This document shows positions 1-6,329 of a DNA stretch of 8,004 nt, one piece after another. Under the pieces are notes generated by a model, which did no database searches, had not been told where the DNA came from, and saw only the letters and a list, made by a program, of their open reading frames with translations. The stretch covers positions 1 to 8,004 of the forward strand of contig CAZAPQ010000035.1 of assembly GCA_964487415.1 (NCBI GenBank). The letters run 5' to 3'. The translations under genes and the position numbers were made by a program. The number at the start of each line of letters is the position of its first letter. Position 1 is the first letter of the stretch. The DNA comes from DRVV01 sp964487415 (GTDB lineage Archaea > Thermoproteota > Bathyarchaeia > Bathyarchaeales > Bathycorpusculaceae).

Positions 1-1117
1 CCTCTTTTACGCTTCCCTTGGATTTGTTGCTCTTCTCTGTAACTAGTAGGAGGCTTACGCCGATTTCAGATGCGACCTTAGCCAAAAGCGCATTTACCCC
101 CACGCTGTCAGCGTCCATAAGCTCAGTTACGTTTGAAAGGCCCATCAATAGAGGTACATGGGGATTCCTCTCAGCAAACTTATGATAAGCAATAAAAGAT
201 TTCAGAACATCCGCTGGTTCAAGGATCAAGTCGCCTATTATTTTCCTGAAGCCTAGCCTTTCCGCCCTCTCAATGTTTTCTTCAAGAAATTTTACACGAT
301 CATCAACATTCTTTGGCATATACCCCTCAAGCTGGTTTGTAGGTGTAACCACAACAGCCGCGTTGGAAACTGCTTTGGCCATCTCTTCCATATTTCCCGC
401 ATCAACGCTTAATACCAAACTGGCACCTGCTTTCACGCCTTCAGCTGCCTCCCCAGGGTCAAATGTGTCAATGCTCACGGGCACATTCACCACCTGCTTT
501 ACGGCTTTCACAGCCCTTTCAGCATCTCCGGGTCTACATTCACCAGCTATCATCCCAACATCTATTATGTCCGCTCCTGAATTCACGAAATGCTTGGCCA
601 GCGTTTGAATCTCATTTGTGGAGAGTAATGGTGCATCCACTATTTCGGCGATAATCCGCATGGGGAAATCTTTGCCCAAGGCAAGATCTTCAAGCAGCAT
701 ATTGCCAGGATTCTTCAGTAACACATCCCTGCGGCTTTCAATTCTCTCCAGCTCCTGCAAGGAGCGGCGCTTAATATTCTCTTTCAGGATTTCGCATGCA
801 GGAATACTTGTTGAAAGTTTCTCCACTCCTAAAAATTCCATGATTAGGGGGAGATCCGCTGCATATCTGGGACCCTTAAATGCGGGGACACCTGTAGCGT
901 TGGTTATTACTGATGTGTCGCCTCTGGCCATTCCAGGGACGAGGATCATGTCAAAATTTTCGAGATTCAATTTCTTAAGCTCCTGAGCAATGTATTCCGT
1001 TGTTAGAAAAGCTGCAACAGGAACCCTTAGGGTGTGAACTTCCACGTCCCTATAGTTCTTCGTGTAGTTCTTTACCATCTCCTCGGCAAGCAAACCTGTA
1101 ACAAGAAGCACCTTCAT
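1..1117 (-). CDS. Dihydropteroate synthase-like protein, H4MPT cluster (3' end cut by window edge)
   Basis: The reading frame opens at ATG (1115-1117) and stays open for 372 codons to the left edge, so the C-terminus is missing; archaeal relatives are about 500 residues long. The N-terminal ~150 residues (start MKVLLVTGLLAEEMV, later MILVPGMARGD) form a separate alpha/beta domain typical of the archaeal 'dihydropteroate synthase-related' family. From about residue 155 a pterin-binding TIM barrel follows. It carries ADIIDVGMIAGECRPGDA (about 180-197), which resembles the DIIDIGGESTRPG motif of folate DHPS, and VSIDTFDP (about 213-220). The family is conserved in organisms that make tetrahydromethanopterin. 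Joining a pterin to the ribofuranosyl-arylamine is the obvious proposed role, but the activity of this subfamily is not firmly established. Its ATG overlaps the stop of the preceding dmrX-like gene (ATGA), so translation is probably coupled. Family identity is strong; the exact reaction is inferred. Confidence 0.88.
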   Translation of the reverse strand, partial: MKVLLVTGLLAEEMVKNYTKNYRDVEVHTLRVPVAAFLTTEYIAQELKKLNLENFDMILVPGMARGDTSVITNATGVPAFKGPRYAADLPLIMEFLGVEKLSTSIPACEILKENIKRRSLQELERIESRRDVLLKNPGNMLLEDLALGKDFPMRIIAEIVDAPLLSTNEIQTLAKHFVNSGADIIDVGMIAGECRPGDAERAVKAVKQVVNVPVSIDTFDPGEAAEGVKAGASLVLSVDAGNMEEMAKAVSNAAVVVTPTNQLEGYMPKNVDDRVKFLEENIERAERLGFRKIIGDLILEPADVLKSFIAYHKFAERNPHVPLLMGLSNVTELMDADSVGVNALLAKVASEIGVSLLLVTEKSNKSKGSVKE

Positions 1118-1857
1118 TTAGAATCAGCCTTCATTATGCTGAGGAGCTGGGTACATATCTGCATGGGATTATCCAGCACAGTGACCCCCTGCATGCGTTT
1201 AAGCTTTCTGACATTTTCCAGATCCACCCTCCTCGGGTGAATGATTATTTTATCTCCATCCCTTATGGCGCCGAATGGACAGGCGGTTATGCACAATTTG
1301 CAACCCTGGCATAGGGCCAAATTTATGCGGGGTTCCCCTTGCTGAATTTCCACCGCCGAGTTTGGACAGACCTTCATAGGAGGGCATTCCCTGCACATTT
1401 TACTCCTGCAGATATCTCGAATTATATATTGGGGAAGCTGGGTTTCAATAATATCTCCACTTTGATCGGTGGGTACAATGAGAATAGGCACCCTTGCCTT
1501 CTGCGCCAGCGCCATGGCGTTAGTTACTATTGTATCAGCTACTCCATACACCATCTTGGCTACGCTGTTCATGGTTGCCGGAGAGATTATTAGGGCGCTG
1601 TAGATGCCTCTAAGGAATCTGCCTGTGCGGGGAAATCCAGGGCCATCCTCTGCCTCCGTCACAATTTCCCTGAGATAGCTACCATCGGATATCTTTTTCA
1701 GGGAATCCCAAAATCCGTAGATTCTAACAACCTGAAGCCCCGCGTTAGATATAAAAATGGTAACGTTAAGCCCGTGTCTATCAACAAGGCTTTTCATCGC
1801 TTGGATTGTTTCTTTTAGGAAGTGGCCGGCGCCGGTTATACCCCAAGCAATATTCAA
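1114..1857 (-). CDS. dmrX: DmrX-like dihydromethanopterin reductase (flavoprotein with two 4Fe-4S clusters)
   Basis: This 247-residue protein has two parts. Residues 1-135 are an HFCD/archaeoflavoprotein-type FMN-binding domain: WGITGAGHFL near the N-terminus, SPATMNSVAK (92-101), NAMALAQKARVPILIVPTD (113-131). Residues 145-200 are a bacterial-type ferredoxin domain with eight cysteines: C150, C155, C158, C164 and C183, C186, C189, C193, the second set being CxxCxxCxxxCP. They are enough for two 4Fe-4S clusters. This layout matches the archaeal dihydromethanopterin reductase described in Methanosarcina (DmrX), which performs the last step to tetrahydromethanopterin with a low-potential electron donor. 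The start is TTG (1855-1857), immediately after the TGA of the RFAP synthase gene and 9 nt behind a GGAGGT site. The gene overlaps the downstream DHPS-like gene by 4 nt. The alternative reading, a PPC decarboxylase or other HFCD flavoprotein, is unlikely because of the ferredoxin domain and the neighbours. Confidence 0.85.
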   Translation of the reverse strand: MNIAWGITGAGHFLKETIQAMKSLVDRHGLNVTIFISNAGLQVVRIYGFWDSLKKISDGSYLREIVTEAEDGPGFPRTGRFLRGIYSALIISPATMNSVAKMVYGVADTIVTNAMALAQKARVPILIVPTDQSGDIIETQLPQYIIRDICRSKMCRECPPMKVCPNSAVEIQQGEPRINLALCQGCKLCITACPFGAIRDGDKIIIHPRRVDLENVRKLKRMQGVTVLDNPMQICTQLLSIMKADSK

Positions 1858-2856
1858 TCAGGCTTTACCTCCGCAGCCTTTTTCCCTATAAATTCTAATA
1901 TAGGCGCCTCTGTTGTTTGCATGGGCTATAAACACCCTGCCGCCACACCCCCTCTCCATGAGAAAACTCTGAACAGCCTTTTTGGTTTCCTCAGCTTTTT
2001 TCAGGGAGTCAAATAATCCATAGAATGTTGGCCCCCATGAACTTTGTCCAGCACCGCAGGCTCCAAGATTTTGCATTAAGCGTATGCCCTCAGCAGTAAC
2101 TTCGTTTGAAAATACTCCCCCCTGAACGCTGACGAATTGGCTTCCCACAATCGTCTGTATAGTCGTTAATGCTTCGCCGAACTCCCATATGTCACGTTCA
2201 AGAAGCGCCGGGATAAGCTTCACCAAAATTATACGACACGTCCTATCAATTTTCTCCTCGGACGCGGATATGCTTCTGAAGGCCTCATCCTCCACGTTGC
2301 CCGATAATCCCTCTCCAACGTTTGGAATAGCTACAACAAAAGGCCAATCTGAAGGGAATGGAAACCTGAGCACAGCCTTAGGGAAGCCTTCTACGGGAGA
2401 ATTTTCCTTTTTCAATGATTTTCCACAATCAATTATTAATCCGCCCTTTGAAAAAATCGCTGTGCCAACCCATGTTCTTTTACCCCTGCCCATGGCAGAG
2501 GCTAACTCCCAAACCGAGGTGTTCAGCTTAAAAATTTTTGCAAGGGCCGTGGCTATTGCCAAAGATAACTGTGTTCCAGAGCCTAAGCCCACATGCTCAG
2601 GAATAGTCCTCCTAACTCTAATGAAGACGTTTTCTGGCACTTTATATGTGGCTGAGAACCTCCTAACAATCGTTTCAACAAGGGCGGTGTAGGCTCCTTT
2701 CCCCTCAATATTCAATGCATCGCTTTCTTCGGCTTCAATGATAAAATTTGGACGATCTATTCCGACGCCTAGCCCTCCAAAAATTCTTCCAAGATTACCC
2801 TTTAAGTCGATTAGACCCATGTGAAGTCTTGCAGGAGTTTTAACGTAAACCTTCAT
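1858..2856 (-). CDS. Beta-ribofuranosylaminobenzene 5'-phosphate synthase (RFAP synthase)
   Basis: This 332-residue GHMP-superfamily protein performs the committed step of methanopterin biosynthesis: p-aminobenzoate plus PRPP gives the C-riboside RFAP, CO2 and pyrophosphate. Visible hallmarks are the N-terminal TPARLHMGLIDLKG (7-20), the glycine-rich GHMP loop IPEHVGLGSGTQLSLA (85-100), VGTAIFSKGGLIIDCG (130-145), and near the C-terminus GACGAGQSSWGPTFYG (255-270), which is highly characteristic of RFAP synthases rather than mevalonate or homoserine kinases. Length fits the family. I chose the ATG at 2854-2856: it gives the usual start just ahead of the conserved KTPARLH strand and has GGGAG four bases upstream. 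An in-frame TTG at 2872-2874 would add six residues and deepen the overlap. From the ATG the gene overlaps the DUF447 gene by 17 nt; its TGA abuts the TTG of dmrX. Operon membership and function agree. Confidence 0.93.
   Translation of the reverse strand: MKVYVKTPARLHMGLIDLKGNLGRIFGGLGVGIDRPNFIIEAEESDALNIEGKGAYTALVETIVRRFSATYKVPENVFIRVRRTIPEHVGLGSGTQLSLAIATALAKIFKLNTSVWELASAMGRGKRTWVGTAIFSKGGLIIDCGKSLKKENSPVEGFPKAVLRFPFPSDWPFVVAIPNVGEGLSGNVEDEAFRSISASEEKIDRTCRIILVKLIPALLERDIWEFGEALTTIQTIVGSQFVSVQGGVFSNEVTAEGIRLMQNLGACGAGQSSWGPTFYGLFDSLKKAEETKKAVQSFLMERGCGGRVFIAHANNRGAYIRIYREKGCGGKA
1867..1872 (-). promoter_or_regulatory. Shine-Dalgarno site deciding the TTG start of the dmrX-like gene
   Basis: The minus strand reads GGAGGT, then nine bases (AAAGCCTGA, containing the RFAP synthase stop), then the TTG start. 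The site lies inside the last codons of the upstream gene. It supports TTG at 1855-1857 as the true start and implies re-initiation after termination of RFAP synthase. Confidence 0.7.
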
Positions 2857-3511
2857 TCTGCTCCCAGGATTCAATCATTCCTATTAAATTAGCCATTATT
2901 TCTGAGCAATTGGAGTTAGGAGCAACCCTATTGGTTATTTCTTGATAATGCTTTATTAAATTAATCAGGCTGGCTGCCTTCTCCCTTTCAGCAGAATTGG
3001 AAGTTAAGAAGCTTTTAACCCTAGTTGCATGTATTATAGCCTCTATCGTGGCAAAGTAGGCTCGGCAATAAGCCCTAGGCAGAACCTTTGACGCCCAAAC
3101 AAATTTAACATCACATGAAAATTCAGCGAAAAAGTTAGAAGGTTTAATTTCGGAGACGGAAACCTCTATTATGGCATCAGCTGACTTAAGCCTTGGAGCA
3201 TTAACAGTCTTCGCCTTCTCAAACCAATCCAACGGTGCTGAACCTCCAATATTAGCCTCCTTAAAGGCTGTATAGAAAAACATGACAGGATCTGAAGTTA
3301 CATTCACAACCGCACATCTATTTGCCATCAAGTTCCTATAAGTAGAGGAGGATACATGGGGCCTGATCAAAATCTTTCTCGGCTCAATCGCTATTACGCC
3401 CATGGGTGCAGCGTTTGGCCGACCCCTTTCATCGTATGTGGAAACTATTGTCTCCATTATAGTGTCTTTAAAGAAACCTAATTTTTCAAGTGTTAACGCA
3501 AACCTGGTCAT
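2840..3511 (-). CDS. DUF447-family protein, flavin-reductase-like split barrel, H4MPT operon leader
   Basis: This 223-residue protein has no known activity. The first ~120 residues carry the DUF447 pattern: METIVSTYDERGRPNAAPMGV (19-39), then RPHVSSSTYRNLMANRCAVVNVTSDP, a layout shared with FMN-binding split-barrel flavin reductases and pyridoxamine-phosphate-oxidase-like proteins. The C-terminal ~100 residues are predominantly helical and contain ARVKSFL-type segments, probably the family's second domain. DUF447 genes recur beside H4MPT biosynthesis genes in archaea and methylotrophic bacteria, which suggests a step or accessory function in pterin cofactor synthesis; this is contextual, not biochemical. 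It is the first gene of the minus-strand block. ATG 3509-3511 has no SD in front, but a TATA-like stretch lies about 27 nt upstream, consistent with a leaderless mRNA. Its 3' end overlaps the RFAP synthase start. Confidence 0.85.
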   Translation of the reverse strand: MTRFALTLEKLGFFKDTIMETIVSTYDERGRPNAAPMGVIAIEPRKILIRPHVSSSTYRNLMANRCAVVNVTSDPVMFFYTAFKEANIGGSAPLDWFEKAKTVNAPRLKSADAIIEVSVSEIKPSNFFAEFSCDVKFVWASKVLPRAYCRAYFATIEAIIHATRVKSFLTSNSAEREKAASLINLIKHYQEITNRVAPNSNCSEIMANLIGMIESWEQNEGLR

Positions 3512-3532
3512 AAAAAGTTAACAAATCTAGCT

Positions 3533-3546
3533 AATTTATTAAGTTT
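3533..3546 (-). promoter_or_regulatory. Putative archaeal TATA box for the H4MPT operon
   Basis: The minus strand reads AAACTTAATAAATT, centred about 27 nt upstream of the ATG at 3511. No ribosome site lies between. This spacing is that of archaeal leaderless transcripts, whose start falls on or next to the start codon. AT-richness of the spacer limits certainty. Confidence 0.4.
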
Positions 3547-3616
3547 TATTAAAAATCCTAAAGCCGGATTGTTTTCATGTCAAAATCGAGACTTATTTTG
3601 CAGAAGAAAATTTAAC

Positions 3617-4900
3617 ATGACGATGGGAATTATTTTATGCTGTGGAATTATCTTGATTCCGCAGTTGCTGGAGTTCCTAAGGAGCTTCGTTGAATGGATA
3701 AATAGCTTAACATGGGTTGATTTTATACTGATTTTTTGGCCCCTCCTAATTATCGATTTTCTCCGCGCTATACTAAAAGTGGCAATTATAGGCATTCACG
3801 CGGTCTACTCGAGGATACACAAAGTAAATTATCCAGGATACTTTGTACCTAAGGTTTCAATAATAATTCCAGCCCATAACGAGGAAAAGGTTATTGTGCG
3901 ATCCATCGAATCTGCCTTGGAAACGGATTATCCTAACAAGGAAATTTTGGTTGTGGATGATGGATCCACAGATAGGACATACCAGCTTGCATACCCATAC
4001 GCGGAGAGGGGCTTGATAAAACTTTTGAGACGGGACGTGGCCAGCGGGTCAAAGGCTGGAGCCTTGAACCATGGACTAATGTTCGCCACCGGAGACATGA
4101 TCGTCACAGTTGACGCTGACACCATGCTGGAACGCGGGGCTATAAAGGAGGTGATTAAGCCCCTTTCCAACCCGAGGATTTCCGCAGTTTCAGGTAATGT
4201 CCGAGTATTAAGCGGAGAGCATGGAAAAAATAATCTTCTGGTTAGGCTTCAAGCCTATGAGTATCTGCTTTCACTTGAGCTTGGGAGACGCTTCAATTCA
4301 ATAGTAGGCACCTTGTTGATAATTTCCGGAGCCTTTGGGGCATTCTGGAGAAAGTATGTGGAGTCCCTTGGGAGATATGACAAGGACACTATAACGGAGG
4401 ATTTTGACATAACGGTTAAAATGCGGAAGCTTGGCCGTAGACTCTTTTTTGCTGAAAAAGCCGTCGCATGGACTTTTGTGCCTGAAAAATTGCGGGATTG
4501 GAGACGTCAGAGGCTAAGGTGGACCATAGGACAGGCGGAAACCCTGTGGAAACATAGGAACGTCTTCCGTAGGGAAACTTTTGAGTTGAGATTTGTAGCC
4601 GCTGTCTATGATATGTTGTTTATGGACATTATCCTTCTTTTTATACGGATGTTGTGGACGTCAGTTATGTTAATAACCCTAAAGCAAACATTTCTGTACG
4701 TAGTCCTTCTAAGCGCTATACTATACCTTCTTCTTGAATTCTTCCTTGTGATCACGGCTGGTTTGCTTTCGCCGCGTAAAAACGATTTAAAAAAGGTTTA
4801 TCTTGCTCCTGTTATGGTTTTATTCTACCGTCCATTGTACGCGCTTGTAAGACTTGAAGCCTACATTCGGTGGGCTTTAAAGAGGAAAACTAAGTGGTAG
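3617..4900 (+). CDS. Membrane GT2 glycosyltransferase, processive polysaccharide synthase type
   Basis: The protein has 427 residues from ATG 3617. Two hydrophobic N-terminal segments (about 3-20 and 34-58) precede a cytoplasmic GT-A domain (about 77-305). Then come two or three C-terminal membrane segments (about 330-390) and an amphipathic tail (FYRPLYALVRLEAYIRWALKRK) like that of PgaC/IcaA-type synthases. All four processive GT2 signatures are present: VVDDGSTD (D114-D115), DAD (D166-D168), TED (T260-D262) and QRLRW (298-302). Such enzymes polymerise a UDP-sugar, for example N-acetylglucosamine, hyaluronan-type units or glucose, and extrude the chain; the sugar here cannot be told. An in-frame TTG at 3569 would add 16 polar, cysteine-containing residues before the first membrane helix. 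I prefer ATG 3617 (or 3623). It is a single-gene unit, divergent from the H4MPT operon and convergent with the KaiC-like gene. No partner export or deacetylase gene is adjacent. Confidence 0.9.
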   Translation: MTMGIILCCGIILIPQLLEFLRSFVEWINSLTWVDFILIFWPLLIIDFLRAILKVAIIGIHAVYSRIHKVNYPGYFVPKVSIIIPAHNEEKVIVRSIESALETDYPNKEILVVDDGSTDRTYQLAYPYAERGLIKLLRRDVASGSKAGALNHGLMFATGDMIVTVDADTMLERGAIKEVIKPLSNPRISAVSGNVRVLSGEHGKNNLLVRLQAYEYLLSLELGRRFNSIVGTLLIISGAFGAFWRKYVESLGRYDKDTITEDFDITVKMRKLGRRLFFAEKAVAWTFVPEKLRDWRRQRLRWTIGQAETLWKHRNVFRRETFELRFVAAVYDMLFMDIILLFIRMLWTSVMLITLKQTFLYVVLLSAILYLLLEFFLVITAGLLSPRKNDLKKVYLAPVMVLFYRPLYALVRLEAYIRWALKRKTKW

Positions 4901-4905
4901 CGCTG

Positions 4906-6177
4906 TTAAGGAGTAGCCCCTTCAGCTCTAATTTTCCGAAGCTGATCTTTTCCATGTTCGGTTAACTCATAGGTGTGCTGTTGTATTATACGCGCATCTT
5001 CTAAACTGAAGGTTCTATCACACTTTATACATGTAAGCTTTATTATTGGACTAGAGAACATGTGGCCGCTAGAGCACCTATACAACGAGTATATTCTCCT
5101 ATAGTCTACGCCTACAAGTCTAAGTTTTTTACGGCATTTAGGACATTCCAGTTCGTCTCCCCGCTCAAAGTTTCTAGCGAAGTCTATATGTCCACAGCTG
5201 AAATGCTCAATTGCTTCGCCTTTCTCAAACACCATACTGTCGCATTGGAAGCATTTTAGGTAGAAGTTCATCCTGTGGGATCCACAGTGGGGACATGATA
5301 TTGAGGAGCAATGCACCTTTGAACTGAGAATTTCAGATTCCTTAAGCTTTTCCATTGCATATAACAGATCTTGCGGGTCTGCGCTGCTCCATGGAACCTC
5401 TAATGTTAATGTAGGATTAAAGCTTACTGAATTCACTTTGGTGAATATCCTTAGAACTTCAAGCATCATATCCTTGCTTACTTCCTTAGGTATCGCGGGT
5501 TTTAGAGATATCCCACGTTGCTGATCTCTTACAATGAGAAAGACCTCGCCAATAACAGGCGCTCCGATGTTATATTCTATGCGAAGGGTTTCTTCATCGA
5601 TCATGAACCGGCCATCAGAGTTTGAGCATATTGCACTGAAGGTCTTAGGATCCAGCGACTCGGGATACATCACGCCCAAAGTTATCAGATTAAAAGGCCT
5701 TGTCAAGAGTTTAAGCGCCCTAGTAAACTCGTAGGCTTTCCTCTCATCCATATTCAACGCTAATGTGGATAGGGAATCTATGATCATAAAACCATCCTTA
5801 ATCCAGTCTAGAAACTGGGCTACAGCCTTGAATGTTTCATCAGGATCGTATTCTAAAATTCCAATCCTAGCATGGTTTATCAGGGCTTTCTGGCTTTCAG
5901 TGAAGAAGTCCAGATAAAAAATGCTATAGTCAGCCTCATATTTTTCAAGGTTAATTCCTAAATTTTTCATGTGGAAGGCTATATCCTCAGCAGAAGAATC
6001 CAAGCAAACATACAATCCCCTCAATCCAGCCTTTAGAAAGTTTTGGATAAGGCTGAACAGAAATGGATATATCTGCGTTGCATGTTCCCCGAGGACTCCA
6101 ATGTAGCATGGTTTACGCAGTCCTCCACCTAAACGGTTATCCAATTCCTGAAAGCCTGTGGGAACATATCTAGACAT
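4906..6177 (-). CDS. KaiC/RecA-like protein with degenerate P-loop and C-terminal zinc-ribbon (TackOD1-like) output region
   Basis: This is a 423-residue protein. Residues 1-210 follow the KaiC/RadA core: VPTGFQELDNRLGGGL (5-20) is the typical opening, and FMIIDSLSTLAL (130-141) is an intact Walker B with D134. The Walker A position, however, reads GEHATQIYPF (30-39) where active homologues have GEPGTGKT, so the glycines, lysine and threonine are lost. The usual paired glutamates after beta-3 are replaced (YVCLDSSAED). Residues ~215-290 look like a linker or winged-helix region. Residues 295-386 hold zinc-knuckle pairs: C295/C298, C309/C312, C328 with H325/H330, C345/C348, C368/H372, C383/C386. 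That pattern resembles the TackOD1 output domain known from TACK archaeal KaiC proteins. The tail YELTEHGKDQLRKI looks like the wing of a winged helix. I infer a non-hydrolysing signalling or regulatory protein. It is monocistronic and convergent with the glycosyltransferase gene. Confidence 0.8.
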   Translation of the reverse strand: MSRYVPTGFQELDNRLGGGLRKPCYIGVLGEHATQIYPFLFSLIQNFLKAGLRGLYVCLDSSAEDIAFHMKNLGINLEKYEADYSIFYLDFFTESQKALINHARIGILEYDPDETFKAVAQFLDWIKDGFMIIDSLSTLALNMDERKAYEFTRALKLLTRPFNLITLGVMYPESLDPKTFSAICSNSDGRFMIDEETLRIEYNIGAPVIGEVFLIVRDQQRGISLKPAIPKEVSKDMMLEVLRIFTKVNSVSFNPTLTLEVPWSSADPQDLLYAMEKLKESEILSSKVHCSSISCPHCGSHRMNFYLKCFQCDSMVFEKGEAIEHFSCGHIDFARNFERGDELECPKCRKKLRLVGVDYRRIYSLYRCSSGHMFSSPIIKLTCIKCDRTFSLEDARIIQQHTYELTEHGKDQLRKIRAEGATP

Positions 6178-6195
6178 ACAGCATCACTACACTCA

Positions 6196-6225
6196 CATCT
6201 TTAAAAGTTAAGAAATTTTAAAAGG
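6196..6225 (-). promoter_or_regulatory. Putative promoter of the KaiC-like gene (two TATA-like boxes)
   Basis: On the minus strand two T/A boxes of the CTTTTAAA kind occur: one centred near 6204, about 27 nt before the ATG at 6177, and one near 6219. The first would give a near-leaderless transcript. The second would leave a leader of about 15 nt containing AGTGATG, a weak match to the anti-SD. Which is used cannot be decided by eye. Confidence 0.35.
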
Positions 6226-6283
6226 ATTACTTGAGATGCCACGGCCGCAAGCGCTTCTTAAAAATATACAAGCTTGCCACTAT

Positions 6284-6297
6284 CCTTTAATTTTATA
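6284..6297 (+). promoter_or_regulatory. Putative TATA box for the SDR-HAD transcription unit
   Basis: The plus strand reads CCTTTAATTTTATA. A start about 26 nt downstream would fall near 6316, just ahead of the AGGTGA ribosome site at 6319-6324. A second candidate, TTCTTAAAAATATA near 6254-6268, would give a longer leader. Confidence 0.3.
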
Positions 6298-6318
6298 GAA
6301 CTAAAATCTAACTAGTTT

Positions 6319-6324
6319 AGGTGA
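6319..6324 (+). promoter_or_regulatory. Ribosome binding site deciding the SDR start (favours TTG 6330)
   Basis: AGGTGA lies five bases upstream of an in-frame TTG at 6330. An in-frame TAG at 6318-6320 rules out starts further upstream, and the GTG at 6321 sits inside this site with nothing SD-like ahead of it. TTG at 6330 is therefore the better start. Confidence 0.55.
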
Positions 6325-6329
6325 ATCTG

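Noticed and set aside
273..986. Plus-strand open frames of 63-122 codons opposite the DHPS-like gene
   Set aside because: Their translations are low-complexity Ser/Thr/Ala-rich and match no family; the minus strand carries a long coherent DHPS-like protein over the whole stretch.
1114..1857. Reading the flavoprotein as phosphopantothenoylcysteine decarboxylase
   Set aside because: It shares the flavoprotein fold but has a two-cluster ferredoxin domain and sits in an H4MPT operon.
2189..2692. 167-codon plus-strand frame opposite RFAP synthase
   Set aside because: It is antisense to a clearly conserved GHMP protein and shows no domain of its own.
1858..2856. Reading the GHMP protein as mevalonate or homoserine kinase
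   Set aside because: The GQSSWGPT motif, the PARLHMGLIDL opening and the neighbouring H4MPT genes fit RFAP synthase and not the small-molecule kinases.
3569..3616. TTG 3569 as start of the glycosyltransferase
   Set aside because: The extra 16 residues are polar and cysteine-containing ahead of the first membrane helix, there is no ribosome site, and ATG 3617 is available; it remains possible.
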